In this document: piece by piece, positions 14,111 through 19,564 of the stretch
Numbering within the stretch: the stretch's first letter is position 1
Layout of the letters: each line of letters begins with the position of its first letter
IMG/VR virus record: IMGVR_UViG_3300044619_001658
Span: 1 to 26,082 of that record
From: a virus
Direction: 5' to 3' (one strand)
Length of the DNA stretch: 26,082 nucleotides
Translations under genes and position numbers: made by a program
The notes under the pieces: generated by a model
The model's input: the letters and a program-made list of their open reading frames with translations, nothing else
Told to the model about the DNA's origin: nothing
Database searches by the model: none

Positions 14111-14365
14111 ATGTTCTACATCTACGCGACCCGGCGCGATGACCTGACCAAGTATTATTGGAACCGCCGCAAGGCCGATTGGCAGCTGGACCTAGTGTCC
14201 AGCTGCTACTATCCGACGGCGGCGGGCGTGAACCGGGTTTACACGGGCATGTCCCGCGCGGGCCTAGTCTGGCGGCGGTTCCACGAATTAGGATTCAAGC
14301 GCGCCCCGGACGAGGCGGAGCGCATCCGCCTAAGCGCATGGGGCCACGGTGGCCAGACCACATGA
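14111..14365 (+). CDS. Small Tyr/Arg-rich protein of plus-strand island
   Basis: An 84-residue protein beginning MFYIYATRRDDLTKYYWNRR and containing a YPTAAGVNRVYTGMSRAGLV segment and a basic helix WRRFHELGFKRAPDEAERIR. It is closely spaced after the previous gene and followed three bases later by a GCAA hairpin. Function is unknown. Confidence 0.6.
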   Translation: MFYIYATRRDDLTKYYWNRRKADWQLDLVSSCYYPTAAGVNRVYTGMSRAGLVWRRFHELGFKRAPDEAERIRLSAWGHGGQTT

Positions 14366-14368
14366 CCC

Positions 14369-14388
14369 GGCGGGCCGCAAGGCCCGCC
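14369..14388 (+). terminator. GCAA-capped intergenic hairpin 4
   Basis: GGCGGGCC-GCAA-GGCCCGCC, eight pairs, three bases after the stop at 14365. The fourth GCAA-capped stem in 1.4 kb. Confidence 0.65.
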
Positions 14389-14400
14389 ACCCCCGGCCGC

Positions 14401-14428
14401 CTGTCCCTGTCCCTGTCCCTGTCCCTGT
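14401..14428 (+). repeat. CTGTCC hexamer tandem repeat
   Basis: Four perfect CTGTCC units followed by CTGT. A related shorter run (CCTGTCCC) occurs near 13326 at the equivalent place in the other long intergenic gap of the island. Confidence 0.75.
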
Positions 14429-14453
14429 AAGGCCCGCCCGCGCGCGGGCCTTT
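14429..14453 (+). terminator. Intrinsic terminator
   Basis: AAGGCCCGC, a six-base loop and GCGGGCCTT followed by T: nine pairs with a short U tract. It closes the transcript before CCCGA array 2. Confidence 0.7.
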
Positions 14454-14463
14454 AACATTGAAC

Positions 14464-14503
14464 CCCGACCCGACCCGACCCGACCCGACCCGACCCGACC
14501 CGA
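14464..14503 (+). repeat. CCCGA pentamer array 2
   Basis: Eight perfect, uninterrupted CCCGA units, ending ten bases before the -35 box of the next promoter. The run is long enough for copy-number slippage. Confidence 0.9.
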
Positions 14504-14513
14504 CTTTATCCTA

Positions 14514-14542
14514 TTGCATCCCGACCCGTTCCATGATATCCC
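14514..14542 (+). promoter_or_regulatory. Promoter following CCCGA array 2
   Basis: TTGCAT (14514-14519), 17 bases, TATCCC (14537-14542), preceded by CCTATTGC as in the promoter at 13422. It reads into the gene starting at 14586. Confidence 0.5.
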
Positions 14543-14585
14543 ATGCATACGGGCGGAGACCCGACACAATAAAGGAATGGCAAGA

Positions 14586-15314
14586 ATGGAAAACGGAATC
14601 ATCTACCGCGGGCCTAGCCTCTTGGATGGGTCGCCAATCGTGGCAATCGCCACATACTCGGCGCGCAACCGCAAGACGGGCGCAATGGTTCAGACCTACA
14701 TCATTCGGGACGATATGGACCCGGTCACGGCATCCCGCACGGGCGCTGATGCGGCAATCTGCGGCGCTTGCCCCTTGCGTGGCATTGCCAATCCCGCAAA
14801 GGCCCAAGGGCAGGCGGACAAGCGCACATGCTATGTCACCCTGATTCATGGCCCGGCGCTAGTGTATCGGTCGCACCTTCGCGGCGTCTATCCGGACGCA
14901 ACCCATCACGAGGATACCACGGCGCTAGGGTATGGCCGGATGGTGCGGATCGGCACTTATGGCGACCCGGCCGCCGTTCCCATGCACGTATGGGAAGCCC
15001 TGACAATGCGCGCCAAGGGATGGACCGCATACACGCACCAATTCCGCAACGTTCCCGAAGCCCTGTCCTATGCCATGGCATCGGTGGAAAGCCTTGCCGA
15101 TGCGAAGCACGTTTGGGCGCAAGAGGGCCGCACGTTCCGCATTATCCGCGACGTCGCAGAAATCGATCCGGCGCGGGAAGTCCTTTGCCCCGCATCCGCC
15201 GAAGCGGGCAAGCGCACCACCTGCGCCGATTGCCGCCTATGCGCCGGGCAAGCGACCCGCTCGCCTAAGTCCGTGGCCATTGTGGCCCATGGCAACGGGC
15301 GGGCTTATGCATGA
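14586..15314 (+). CDS. Cys-cluster phage protein, DUF7227-like
   Basis: A 242-residue protein. It shows ARNRKTGAMVQTYIIRDD, a first Cys group (C59-x2-C62, then C82), the signature GTYGDPAAVPMHVWEAL (about 123-139), GWTAYTHQFRN, and a second group (C201, C213-x2-C216-x2-C219), ending SVAIVAHGNGRAYA. This matches my memory of the phage DUF7227 family. The seven Cys could bind zinc or an iron-sulfur cluster, which is inference. The ATG at 14586 has better Shine-Dalgarno spacing than that at 14577. It has its own promoter and overlaps the next gene by four bases. Confidence 0.7.
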   Translation: MENGIIYRGPSLLDGSPIVAIATYSARNRKTGAMVQTYIIRDDMDPVTASRTGADAAICGACPLRGIANPAKAQGQADKRTCYVTLIHGPALVYRSHLRGVYPDATHHEDTTALGYGRMVRIGTYGDPAAVPMHVWEALTMRAKGWTAYTHQFRNVPEALSYAMASVESLADAKHVWAQEGRTFRIIRDVAEIDPAREVLCPASAEAGKRTTCADCRLCAGQATRSPKSVAIVAHGNGRAYA

Positions 15315-15490
15315 TCTCGCCAGAGGATTTCGCAAGGGATTTCGCAAGAGGGGGCCTCTGGAAAGAGGGCCCCTGCACTATCATCAAACGGGCATGGGAA
15401 AACCAATATGCGGTTTTTCTGGCCGGGCGGTGCGTCTACACCACCCACGACAAGGACGAAGCCCTGCGCTTTGCAGCGGCTCAGAAATGA
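15311..15490 (+). CDS. Small protein coupled to the Cys-cluster gene
   Basis: A 59-residue protein beginning MISPEDFARDFARGGLWKEG and ending DKDEALRFAAAQK. The start overlaps the preceding stop as ATGA, the usual sign of coupled translation. A middle segment, IIKRAWENQYAVFLAGRCVY, is amphipathic. No family is recognised. Two hairpins follow the stop codon. A partner role with the Cys-cluster protein is suggested only by the coupling. Confidence 0.55.
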   Translation: MISPEDFARDFARGGLWKEGPCTIIKRAWENQYAVFLAGRCVYTTHDKDEALRFAAAQK

Positions 15491-15498
15491 ATTGCCAT

Positions 15499-15553
15499 GC
15501 CGCGACCCATACCGCCGGTCGCGGCCACCTTGCCCCGGGCCTAGCGCCCGGGG
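15499..15553. terminator. Two hairpins between converging genes
   Basis: GCCGCGACC, a nine-base loop, GGTCGCGGC (15499-15525), then CCCCGGGC-ctagc-GCCCGGGG (15533-15553) followed on plus by TACTTTT. The second overlaps the stop codon of the minus-strand nuclease gene, so it could end transcription from both sides. Confidence 0.6.
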
Positions 15554-16113
15554 TACTTTTCCAACAGCGCCGCATGGTGCGCCCGGCACACCGCCAGCAT
15601 CACCTGCACCAAGTCCGACAGGCTGGACCCCGACGCCAAGGCCTCGGCCCGAAGCCCGACCCGACCAACGTCCACCGCGTCCCGACCGTGCCACAAATAG
15701 TACCGGTCCCGACCCGACCCGACCGAGGTCCGAGGTCCACGGCCCGACTGCCCCCGACCCCGACCCGACTGCCCCGACCCGACCGACCCCGACCCGAGCT
15801 CCTCGGACCCCGGACCTTGGTCCTCGAATAGGCTGACAATTTGAGACGGCTTAGGCCGACCGGGGTCCTCTGCCAAGATGAATGATAACCCATGCTTATG
15901 GGTCAGCAGTGTATTATAAGCTATCTGCATATCTGAGAGCCGGATAAAAATTTTTTCCGCTACTTTCAGTTCAATTTTGAACGAACCTGCGGGGGAAGAT
16001 ACGTCCACATCCGGCAAACCGCCGCCGTGTCGGTTCTCAATGCGTGTCGTCATGCACTTTTCGGCCTCAAGAAGAGGCTTCAGGGCCTTCCATAGCTTCG
16101 CTTCCGGCCCCAT
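15541..16113 (-). CDS. PD-(D/E)XK nuclease-like protein with repeat-derived insert
   Basis: A 190-residue protein. Residues 1-95 look like a small restriction-endonuclease-fold domain: MGPEAKLWKALKPLLEA, ENRHGGGLPDVDVSS with D35, then FKIELKVAEK with E48 and K50, and a closing HGLSFILAED strand. VRR-NUC and phage Holliday-junction nucleases share this plan. Residues 99-135 are a Gly/Ser/Arg-rich stretch translated from CCCGA and RAGGWCC repeats. The C-terminal helix LSDLVQVMLAVCRAHHAALL may be a separate element. AAGGAG stands seven bases before the ATG, inside the end of TerS, with a 47-base overlap. Confidence 0.65.
   Translation of the reverse strand: MGPEAKLWKALKPLLEAEKCMTTRIENRHGGGLPDVDVSSPAGSFKIELKVAEKIFIRLSDMQIAYNTLLTHKHGLSFILAEDPGRPKPSQIVSLFEDQGPGSEELGSGSVGSGQSGRGRGQSGRGPRTSVGSGRDRYYLWHGRDAVDVGRVGLRAEALASGSSLSDLVQVMLAVCRAHHAALLEKYPGR
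15654..15826 (+). repeat. Degenerate CCCGA arrays with RAGGWCC heptamers, inside the nuclease gene
   Basis: Many CCCGA units in short runs (around 15654-15664, 15710-15722, 15756-15797), intermixed with heptamers GAGGTCC-GAGGTCC (15725-15738) and GGACCCC-GGACCTT-GGTCCTC (15805-15825). Both families keep the CCCGA orientation on plus although the gene is on minus. Confidence 0.7.
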
Positions 16114-16639
16114 TGGCAGGCTCCTTCGGTGTGATATCGCGCAAGAAGGGGTACTTATGCTGGAGCTCCAGCAGACGATCCATGATCTGGTCGCGGCTCA
16201 TGTTCTCAATGCGGTTGAGCGTCTCGCGGCGATCTGTGGTCAGGCCACCAAGGGCGCTGCGGAGCTTCTCGGCGTTGATGGCAGCGGAGAATTGCTTGGC
16301 CTCTTCGGCACCGCGTGACAGGTTGTAGAGGCGCTCGAGCTGGCCAATGGTGGTCACGCCATACTTGCGCTCCTTGGCCTCGCGGAGCTCCTTGATGTAT
16401 TCCACCACGTGGGGGAAGTCATTGCCGTTGAGCAGCTTGGCAGAATAGATGTGCGCCACATCGTGGCTGAACCCAGCCTTTCGGGCGCACTCGGCGTTGC
16501 TGTAGACGCCTTCCACGAAGAGCTCGGCAAAGGTCTTCTGCCGCTCGGTGAGCACCCTGCCGTGCTCGTCCTCAATGCGGGATATGGTCCCACCCTTGAT
16601 GGCAGCGGCGGCGTCCCGGTTCTTGATGCCTCTGGTCAT
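16067..16639 (-). CDS. terS: Terminase small subunit
   Basis: A 190-residue protein that would recognise the packaging site and load TerL. The N-terminal domain carries LTERQKTFAELFVEGVYSNA followed by ECARKAGFS (about residues 30-58), the helix-turn-helix typical of Terminase_2-type small subunits. Helical segments for ring assembly follow, with an acidic, Pro-rich tail. The ATG at 16639 follows a GGGGG run; a TTG twelve bases earlier is less likely. It lies about 9.3 kb from TerL on the same strand, separated by a plus-strand island and other genes. Confidence 0.8.
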   Translation of the reverse strand: MTRGIKNRDAAAAIKGGTISRIEDEHGRVLTERQKTFAELFVEGVYSNAECARKAGFSHDVAHIYSAKLLNGNDFPHVVEYIKELREAKERKYGVTTIGQLERLYNLSRGAEEAKQFSAAINAEKLRSALGGLTTDRRETLNRIENMSRDQIMDRLLELQHKYPFLRDITPKEPANGAGSEAMEGPEASS

Positions 16640-16705
16640 GCTGGCCCCCAAAATAAGCTACCTTTATCGATGCCCCAAGGCAGGGCAGGTCGTCAAGACC
16701 CTCCA

Positions 16706-16729
16706 CCCATAGGAGGTTTTAGGGGTCTC
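16706..16729 (+). repeat. 24-bp inverted repeat, left arm
   Basis: Begins CCCATAGGAGG and ends AGGGGTCTC. Matches the reverse complement of 16898-16921 at 22 of 24 positions. A partial extra copy, GAGACCCCCAAAAAGG, lies at 16752-16767 and can also pair with this arm. Confidence 0.75.
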
Positions 16730-16772
16730 CCCAAACGGTTCAAAAAAAGAAGAGACCCCCAAAAAGGTTAGA

Positions 16773-17129
16773 TGTAATCACTTGTAATCACCTGTAATCA
16801 TAAAATCTTGTCTAAGTTCTTGTTTTTGCTCAACATACTTTTCCTGATTACAATGATTACGCTGTTTACCCCCATGTGAAGTCAAAAACCAAACATAGAG
16901 ACCCCTAAAAAGTCCTATGGGGGCCAGTTTTGCCCTGTTTTTGGGCCCTAAGTCTTTGAAAAACAAACAAAAAAGCTGATTACAAACTGATTACAAACGG
17001 CCCTTTTTCGGGGTCCATTTTGTAATCATTGTAATCAGCGGGTCGTCTTTTCTGCTGTGATTTCATACACTTAGCACCAAGGACCGAGGTCGTCAAGGCC
17101 TCCCTCATGATTACAGTTTTTTGTAATCA
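16773..17129. other. Iteron-like cluster of TGTAATCA sites (candidate origin or operator array)
   Basis: Eleven sites in 357 bases, ten perfect. TGTAATCA occurs at 16773, 16783, 16793, 17021, 17030 and 17122, and TGATTACA at 16845, 16977, 16988 and 17108, with a one-mismatch copy at 16854. The first three are exactly ten bases apart, on one face of the helix. The last pair forms TGATTACA-gttttt-TGTAATCA. The whole gap 16640-17260 is AT-rich against its surroundings and has no convincing gene. It lies between divergent transcription units. Repeats of this density are typical of replication origins or repressor arrays. Confidence 0.6.
16898..16921 (-). repeat. 24-bp inverted repeat, right arm
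   Basis: Begins GAGACCCCTAAAAAG and ends CTATGGG. Pairs with 16706-16729; the two enclose 168 bases that hold five of the TGTAATCA-type sites. Confidence 0.75.
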
Positions 17130-17185
17130 AGGTCCAAGGTCCGAGAACCGCGCCCCTCCAAACCCATATCCAAGGACCGAGGCCC
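17079..17185 (+). repeat. Three RAGGWCC heptamer arrays in the leader region
   Basis: AAGGACC-GAGGTCG (17079-17092), AAGGTCC-AAGGTCC-GAGAACC (17129-17149) and AAGGACC-GAGGCCC (17172-17185), each with units exactly seven bases apart. They alternate with the last TGTAATCA sites and end just before the operon promoter. Confidence 0.7.
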
Positions 17186-17195
17186 ACGAATCTAG

Positions 17196-17225
17196 TTGAC
17201 ACGCATCCCCAGATACTTGTATCCT
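17196..17225 (+). promoter_or_regulatory. Promoter of the rightward operon
   Basis: TTGACA (17196-17201), 18 bases, TATCCT (17220-17225). GATAC-tt-GTATC (17212-17223) covers the -10 box and may be an operator. The first gene of the operon starts 36 bases downstream of the -10. Confidence 0.65.
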
Positions 17226-17260
17226 TTGCACAATACCACACCACAAGAAAGGAGCTCACT

Positions 17261-17461
17261 ATGTCTTCGGCAAAAGCCGACATCCCCCATCCAGACTATG
17301 GCCTAGACCATTCGACGCGCCTGCTTGTTTTGCAGGATGCGGAGATCATGGGCGTGAAGGCCGCTGCCCTGACCCACAACGTCTGCGTTGCCAGCGTCTA
17401 TGCTTGGCGCAATCGCTACGACTTCACTGCCCACCATGAAACCAAACGCAAGGAGAGCTGA
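17261..17461 (+). CDS. Small helix-turn-helix protein, first gene of the operon
   Basis: A 66-residue protein with a helix-turn-helix at about residues 27-52: EIMGVKAAALTHNVCVASVY followed by AWRNRY. The recognition-helix end (VYAWRNRY) is like that of transposase-type and phage regulatory HTHs. AAAGGAG lies eight bases before the ATG. First position behind a promoter with an overlapping inverted repeat, next to the TGTAATCA array, makes it a candidate regulator of this control region; that link is inference. Confidence 0.65.
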   Translation: MSSAKADIPHPDYGLDHSTRLLVLQDAEIMGVKAAALTHNVCVASVYAWRNRYDFTAHHETKRKES

Positions 17462-17462
17462 C

Positions 17463-17690
17463 ATGTCAGACAAGCCGACCACCATCACCCTCACCCTGTC
17501 GCTCGACTACGCGCAGGTGATCATCGACTGCCTTAGCAACGACATCGAGCTGACCGACAGCGGCTACCCCAACTTCCGGGACGTGGGCGAGATGAAGTAT
17601 TACCTGCGCCGCGCTGAGTTGTTTGCCGATCTGCAACAGGCCGTGCAAGAGGCCGCTGCCGAAGACACCTCGGAAGAGGAGGCTGTGTGA
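17463..17690 (+). CDS. Small acidic phage protein
   Basis: A 75-residue protein beginning MSDKPTTITLTLSLDYAQVI, with an Asp/Glu-rich C terminus (EAAAEDTSEEEAV). The opening beta strand and following helix (QVIIDCLSNDIEL) recall unnamed small phage proteins. The ATG lies one base after the previous stop, and its own stop overlaps the next start as TGATG. An upstream in-frame start at 17388 lies within the HTH gene and is rejected. Confidence 0.65.
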   Translation: MSDKPTTITLTLSLDYAQVIIDCLSNDIELTDSGYPNFRDVGEMKYYLRRAELFADLQQAVQEAAAEDTSEEEAV

Positions 17691-18283
17691 TGAACCTGAA
17701 CAAGACCCACAAGGCCGAGATCGTCAAAAAGATCATGGCCGACATCCCCATGATCGACTACGCCGCGCAGGCGCAGGCTATTCTGCAAGCCAAGGCCATC
17801 GAGAAGATGCCTGCCGAGGTGCGGGCGGTCTATGACAACCCAGACCTGCGCCACTGGCTGGCCACGCGCTACGCCTCGCACCACACCCACCTTTCTGGCT
17901 CCTACATCTTCTGGCAGAACAGGAGAGGCGCGGGAGACTGGCTCTACGCCTCACGTTGCGGGCGCAACGGAGACCCGGAGGACCGAGAGCTTGTGGCCGA
18001 GGTCCACGATCAGATTTACGAGCTTGCCAAAGCCGCCGAAGAGCAGTGGAAGGCACGTCGCTCGATGGAGGACAAGCTCAGGATGATGTTCTACGACATC
18101 CGCACCTTGAAGCAGGCCAAGACTCTGCTTGAGCCGGAGCTTCACAAGTACCTACCGGAAGAGCCGCCCAAGGAACCCAAGCCTGCGCGGGCGTCGACGG
18201 CGCTGGTGCCATATGTCGTGGCTGGCTTGCGCGAGATGGGGTGGCCCAAGGACCAAGAACCGAAAACCGAAGGAGCCGCATAA
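17690..18283 (+). CDS. Nmad5-like protein (putative nucleotide-modification-associated)
   Basis: A 197-residue protein beginning MNLNKTHKAEIVKKIMADIP, followed by MIDYAAQAQAILQAKAIEKM and a VYDNPDLRHWLATRY segment. This opening resembles the Nmad5 domain, proposed from genome context to be associated with phage DNA modification. The middle has a charged helical region and the C terminus a QAKTLLEPELHKYLP segment. The end of the gene is a run of heptamer repeats encoding KDQEPKTEGA. No catalytic residues can be named. The start overlaps the previous stop. Confidence 0.55.
   Translation: MNLNKTHKAEIVKKIMADIPMIDYAAQAQAILQAKAIEKMPAEVRAVYDNPDLRHWLATRYASHHTHLSGSYIFWQNRRGAGDWLYASRCGRNGDPEDRELVAEVHDQIYELAKAAEEQWKARRSMEDKLRMMFYDIRTLKQAKTLLEPELHKYLPEEPPKEPKPARASTALVPYVVAGLREMGWPKDQEPKTEGAA
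18248..18273 (+). repeat. RAGGWCC heptamer array at a gene end and next ribosome binding site
   Basis: AAGGACC-AAGAACC-GAAAACC-GAAGG, in seven-base register through the last codons of the Nmad5-like gene. The final unit runs into AGGAG, the Shine-Dalgarno of the gene at 18285. Confidence 0.65.
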
Positions 18284-18284
18284 C

Positions 18285-18695
18285 ATGGGCATGTACACAG
18301 AGCTTTACCTGCGCTGCGACCTGAAGGAGGACACTCCGCAGGAGGTGATCGACCTGTTGCGGGTGATGGTCATGGGAGACGGAGAACCACCTGCCACCAC
18401 GCCATTCGGCGGCGGGCGCTGCCCTTGGATGCTTCGGTCGGCAAGCCACTACCACTTCCCGTTTGCCGTGAGCAGCATGCACCACATCGACTGTCTTGAC
18501 CGCTGGTATTTGTTCGTGCGCTGCGACCTGAAAAACTACGAGAGCGAGATCGAGGCATTTCTTAAGTGGCTGGCTCCGCACATCAACGCCTACGAGGGCG
18601 ACTACATCGGCCACACGCGCTACGAGGAAGACCCTCTGCCGACGCACCTGATCTACGGCGAGGGGCTGCTCAAGCTTGAAGGGGAGACCGCATAA
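18285..18695 (+). CDS. Conserved phage protein, MGMYTE type
   Basis: A 136-residue protein beginning MGMYTELYLRCDLKEDTPQE and rich in Tyr, His, Trp and Cys. The segment YLFVRCDLKNYESEIEAFLK mirrors the first strand-helix unit (LYLRCDLKEDTPQEVIDLLR), so the protein may have two related halves. It ends in a Leu- and Glu-rich strand. I have seen similar unnamed proteins in phages but cannot give a function. AGGAG precedes the ATG, and the stop overlaps the next start as TAATG. Confidence 0.65.
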   Translation: MGMYTELYLRCDLKEDTPQEVIDLLRVMVMGDGEPPATTPFGGGRCPWMLRSASHYHFPFAVSSMHHIDCLDRWYLFVRCDLKNYESEIEAFLKWLAPHINAYEGDYIGHTRYEEDPLPTHLIYGEGLLKLEGETA

Positions 18696-19108
18696 TGGAC
18701 AGGGATTCGAAAACCATCGTTGACGCTGGTGATGGGAGTTTGCGCCTTGAGGTCTCCATGCGGGAGGAGTCGGGTGGTTGGCCGGAGAGTGTCTCGCTTA
18801 CAGAAATCCAAGAGAATAATTGGACGGGCGATATTGTTCTCCTGCCGGGGGCTGTTGCCACGCGCAGGTTTATTCGTGCCCTACAGCGGAAGTCCAAGGC
18901 TTTCCGGGGGGCTCATGTTCCGCAAGTGACGAAAATCGGTCGAACTGATTCGTCTATCGGACTGGAGCTTTATGTGCAGTACGAGCCGACCATGATTTTT
19001 GTTCAGCAGGAAGGGGACATCATTGCGGTCGAAAGTGAGGCCCAGATGAAAATGCTGATCGAAGCGATCAAGGGCTACGCTGCCGTGCTGGGCTGGGAGG
19101 TGGGGTAA
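18695..19108 (+). CDS. Phage protein sharing a C-terminal motif with 19337-19564
   Basis: A 137-residue protein with no recognised domain. Its C-terminal half (TMIFVQQEGDIIAVESEAQM, then LIEAIKGYAAVLGWEV) parallels the gene at 19337-19564 (NAIILSTEDENG..., IVSAIRGIAVSQGWEV). Both look like a beta hairpin followed by a helix. Duplication within the operon is likely. The start overlaps the previous stop by one base, and the stop overlaps the next start. Confidence 0.65.
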   Translation: MDRDSKTIVDAGDGSLRLEVSMREESGGWPESVSLTEIQENNWTGDIVLLPGAVATRRFIRALQRKSKAFRGAHVPQVTKIGRTDSSIGLELYVQYEPTMIFVQQEGDIIAVESEAQMKMLIEAIKGYAAVLGWEVG

Positions 19109-19296
19109 TGGCGCTGACGCACAAGGACCTATTGGCGGCGAAGCATGCGGCTCTGGACTTTCTGGCTGCGGAAGAGAATCTGCGGGCGTGCCTCGAGGAG
19201 AATCTCGGCTTTAGCTACACGGCAACAAAACGCGTTGCCGACACGACGAAGGCGCTCAAGGCAGCGCTCAACGATCTGGAGGACACTAAGAGATGA
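19108..19296 (+). CDS. Small helical protein
   Basis: A 62-residue, almost wholly helical protein: MALTHKDLLAAKHAALDFLA, LEENLGFSYTATKRVADTTK and ALKAALNDLEDTKR. No family is recognised. It overlaps both neighbours (TAATG at the start, ATGA at the end), consistent with coupled translation. Confidence 0.6.
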   Translation: MALTHKDLLAAKHAALDFLAAEENLRACLEENLGFSYTATKRVADTTKALKAALNDLEDTKR

Positions 19297-19340
19297 TCAC
19301 CGAAAAAACTTGCCCAGACTGCCACGGAGACGAACCATGA
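19293..19340 (+). CDS. Possible 14-residue ORF with CPDCHG motif
   Basis: MITEKTCPDCHGDEP, less one residue at most, is encoded between two ATGA overlaps, exactly bridging the neighbouring genes. CxxCxG is half of a DnaJ-type zinc finger, and the complete version is encoded nearby at 19564-19740. It may be a remnant of a duplicated zinc-finger gene kept for translational coupling. Too short to be sure it is a functional protein. Confidence 0.3.
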   Translation: MITEKTCPDCHGDEP

Positions 19341-19564
19341 CCAAGACTTCAGCGCTAACGCTGCTCGGAGATGCTTTTGTGGACGAGGACCGCCTGTCTG
19401 GTAACAGCATCTCCATCATACGGGGAGGCAACGCGATCATCCTGAGCACGGAGGATGAGAACGGGTATGACACAGACATCGTCATCCACTCTGCCCATCA
19501 GGCGCAAGCTATCGTGAGTGCGATAAGGGGAATCGCCGTATCGCAGGGCTGGGAGGTGGTGTGA
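19337..19564 (+). CDS. Small phage protein, partial paralogue of 18695-19108
   Basis: A 75-residue protein beginning MTKTSALTLLGDAFVDEDRL and ending IVSAIRGIAVSQGWEVV, the same closing pattern as the larger gene two positions upstream. The core is predicted beta hairpin plus helix. An in-frame start at 19145 lies in the upstream gene and is rejected. Overlaps flank it on both sides. Function unknown. Confidence 0.6.
   Translation: MTKTSALTLLGDAFVDEDRLSGNSISIIRGGNAIILSTEDENGYDTDIVIHSAHQAQAIVSAIRGIAVSQGWEVV

Noticed and set aside
13376-14503. CRISPR array
   Set aside because: The repeats are contiguous pentamers without spacers and there are no cas genes.
14349-14585. N-terminal extension of the Cys-cluster gene
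   Set aside because: The extra residues are translations of CTGTCC and CCCGA repeats and would cross a terminator and promoter.
16778-16966. A 62-codon minus-strand frame in the control region
   Set aside because: It runs through the TGTAATCA repeats, has no good ribosome binding site and no familiar motif. I treat the gap as non-coding, although decayed coding sequence cannot be excluded.
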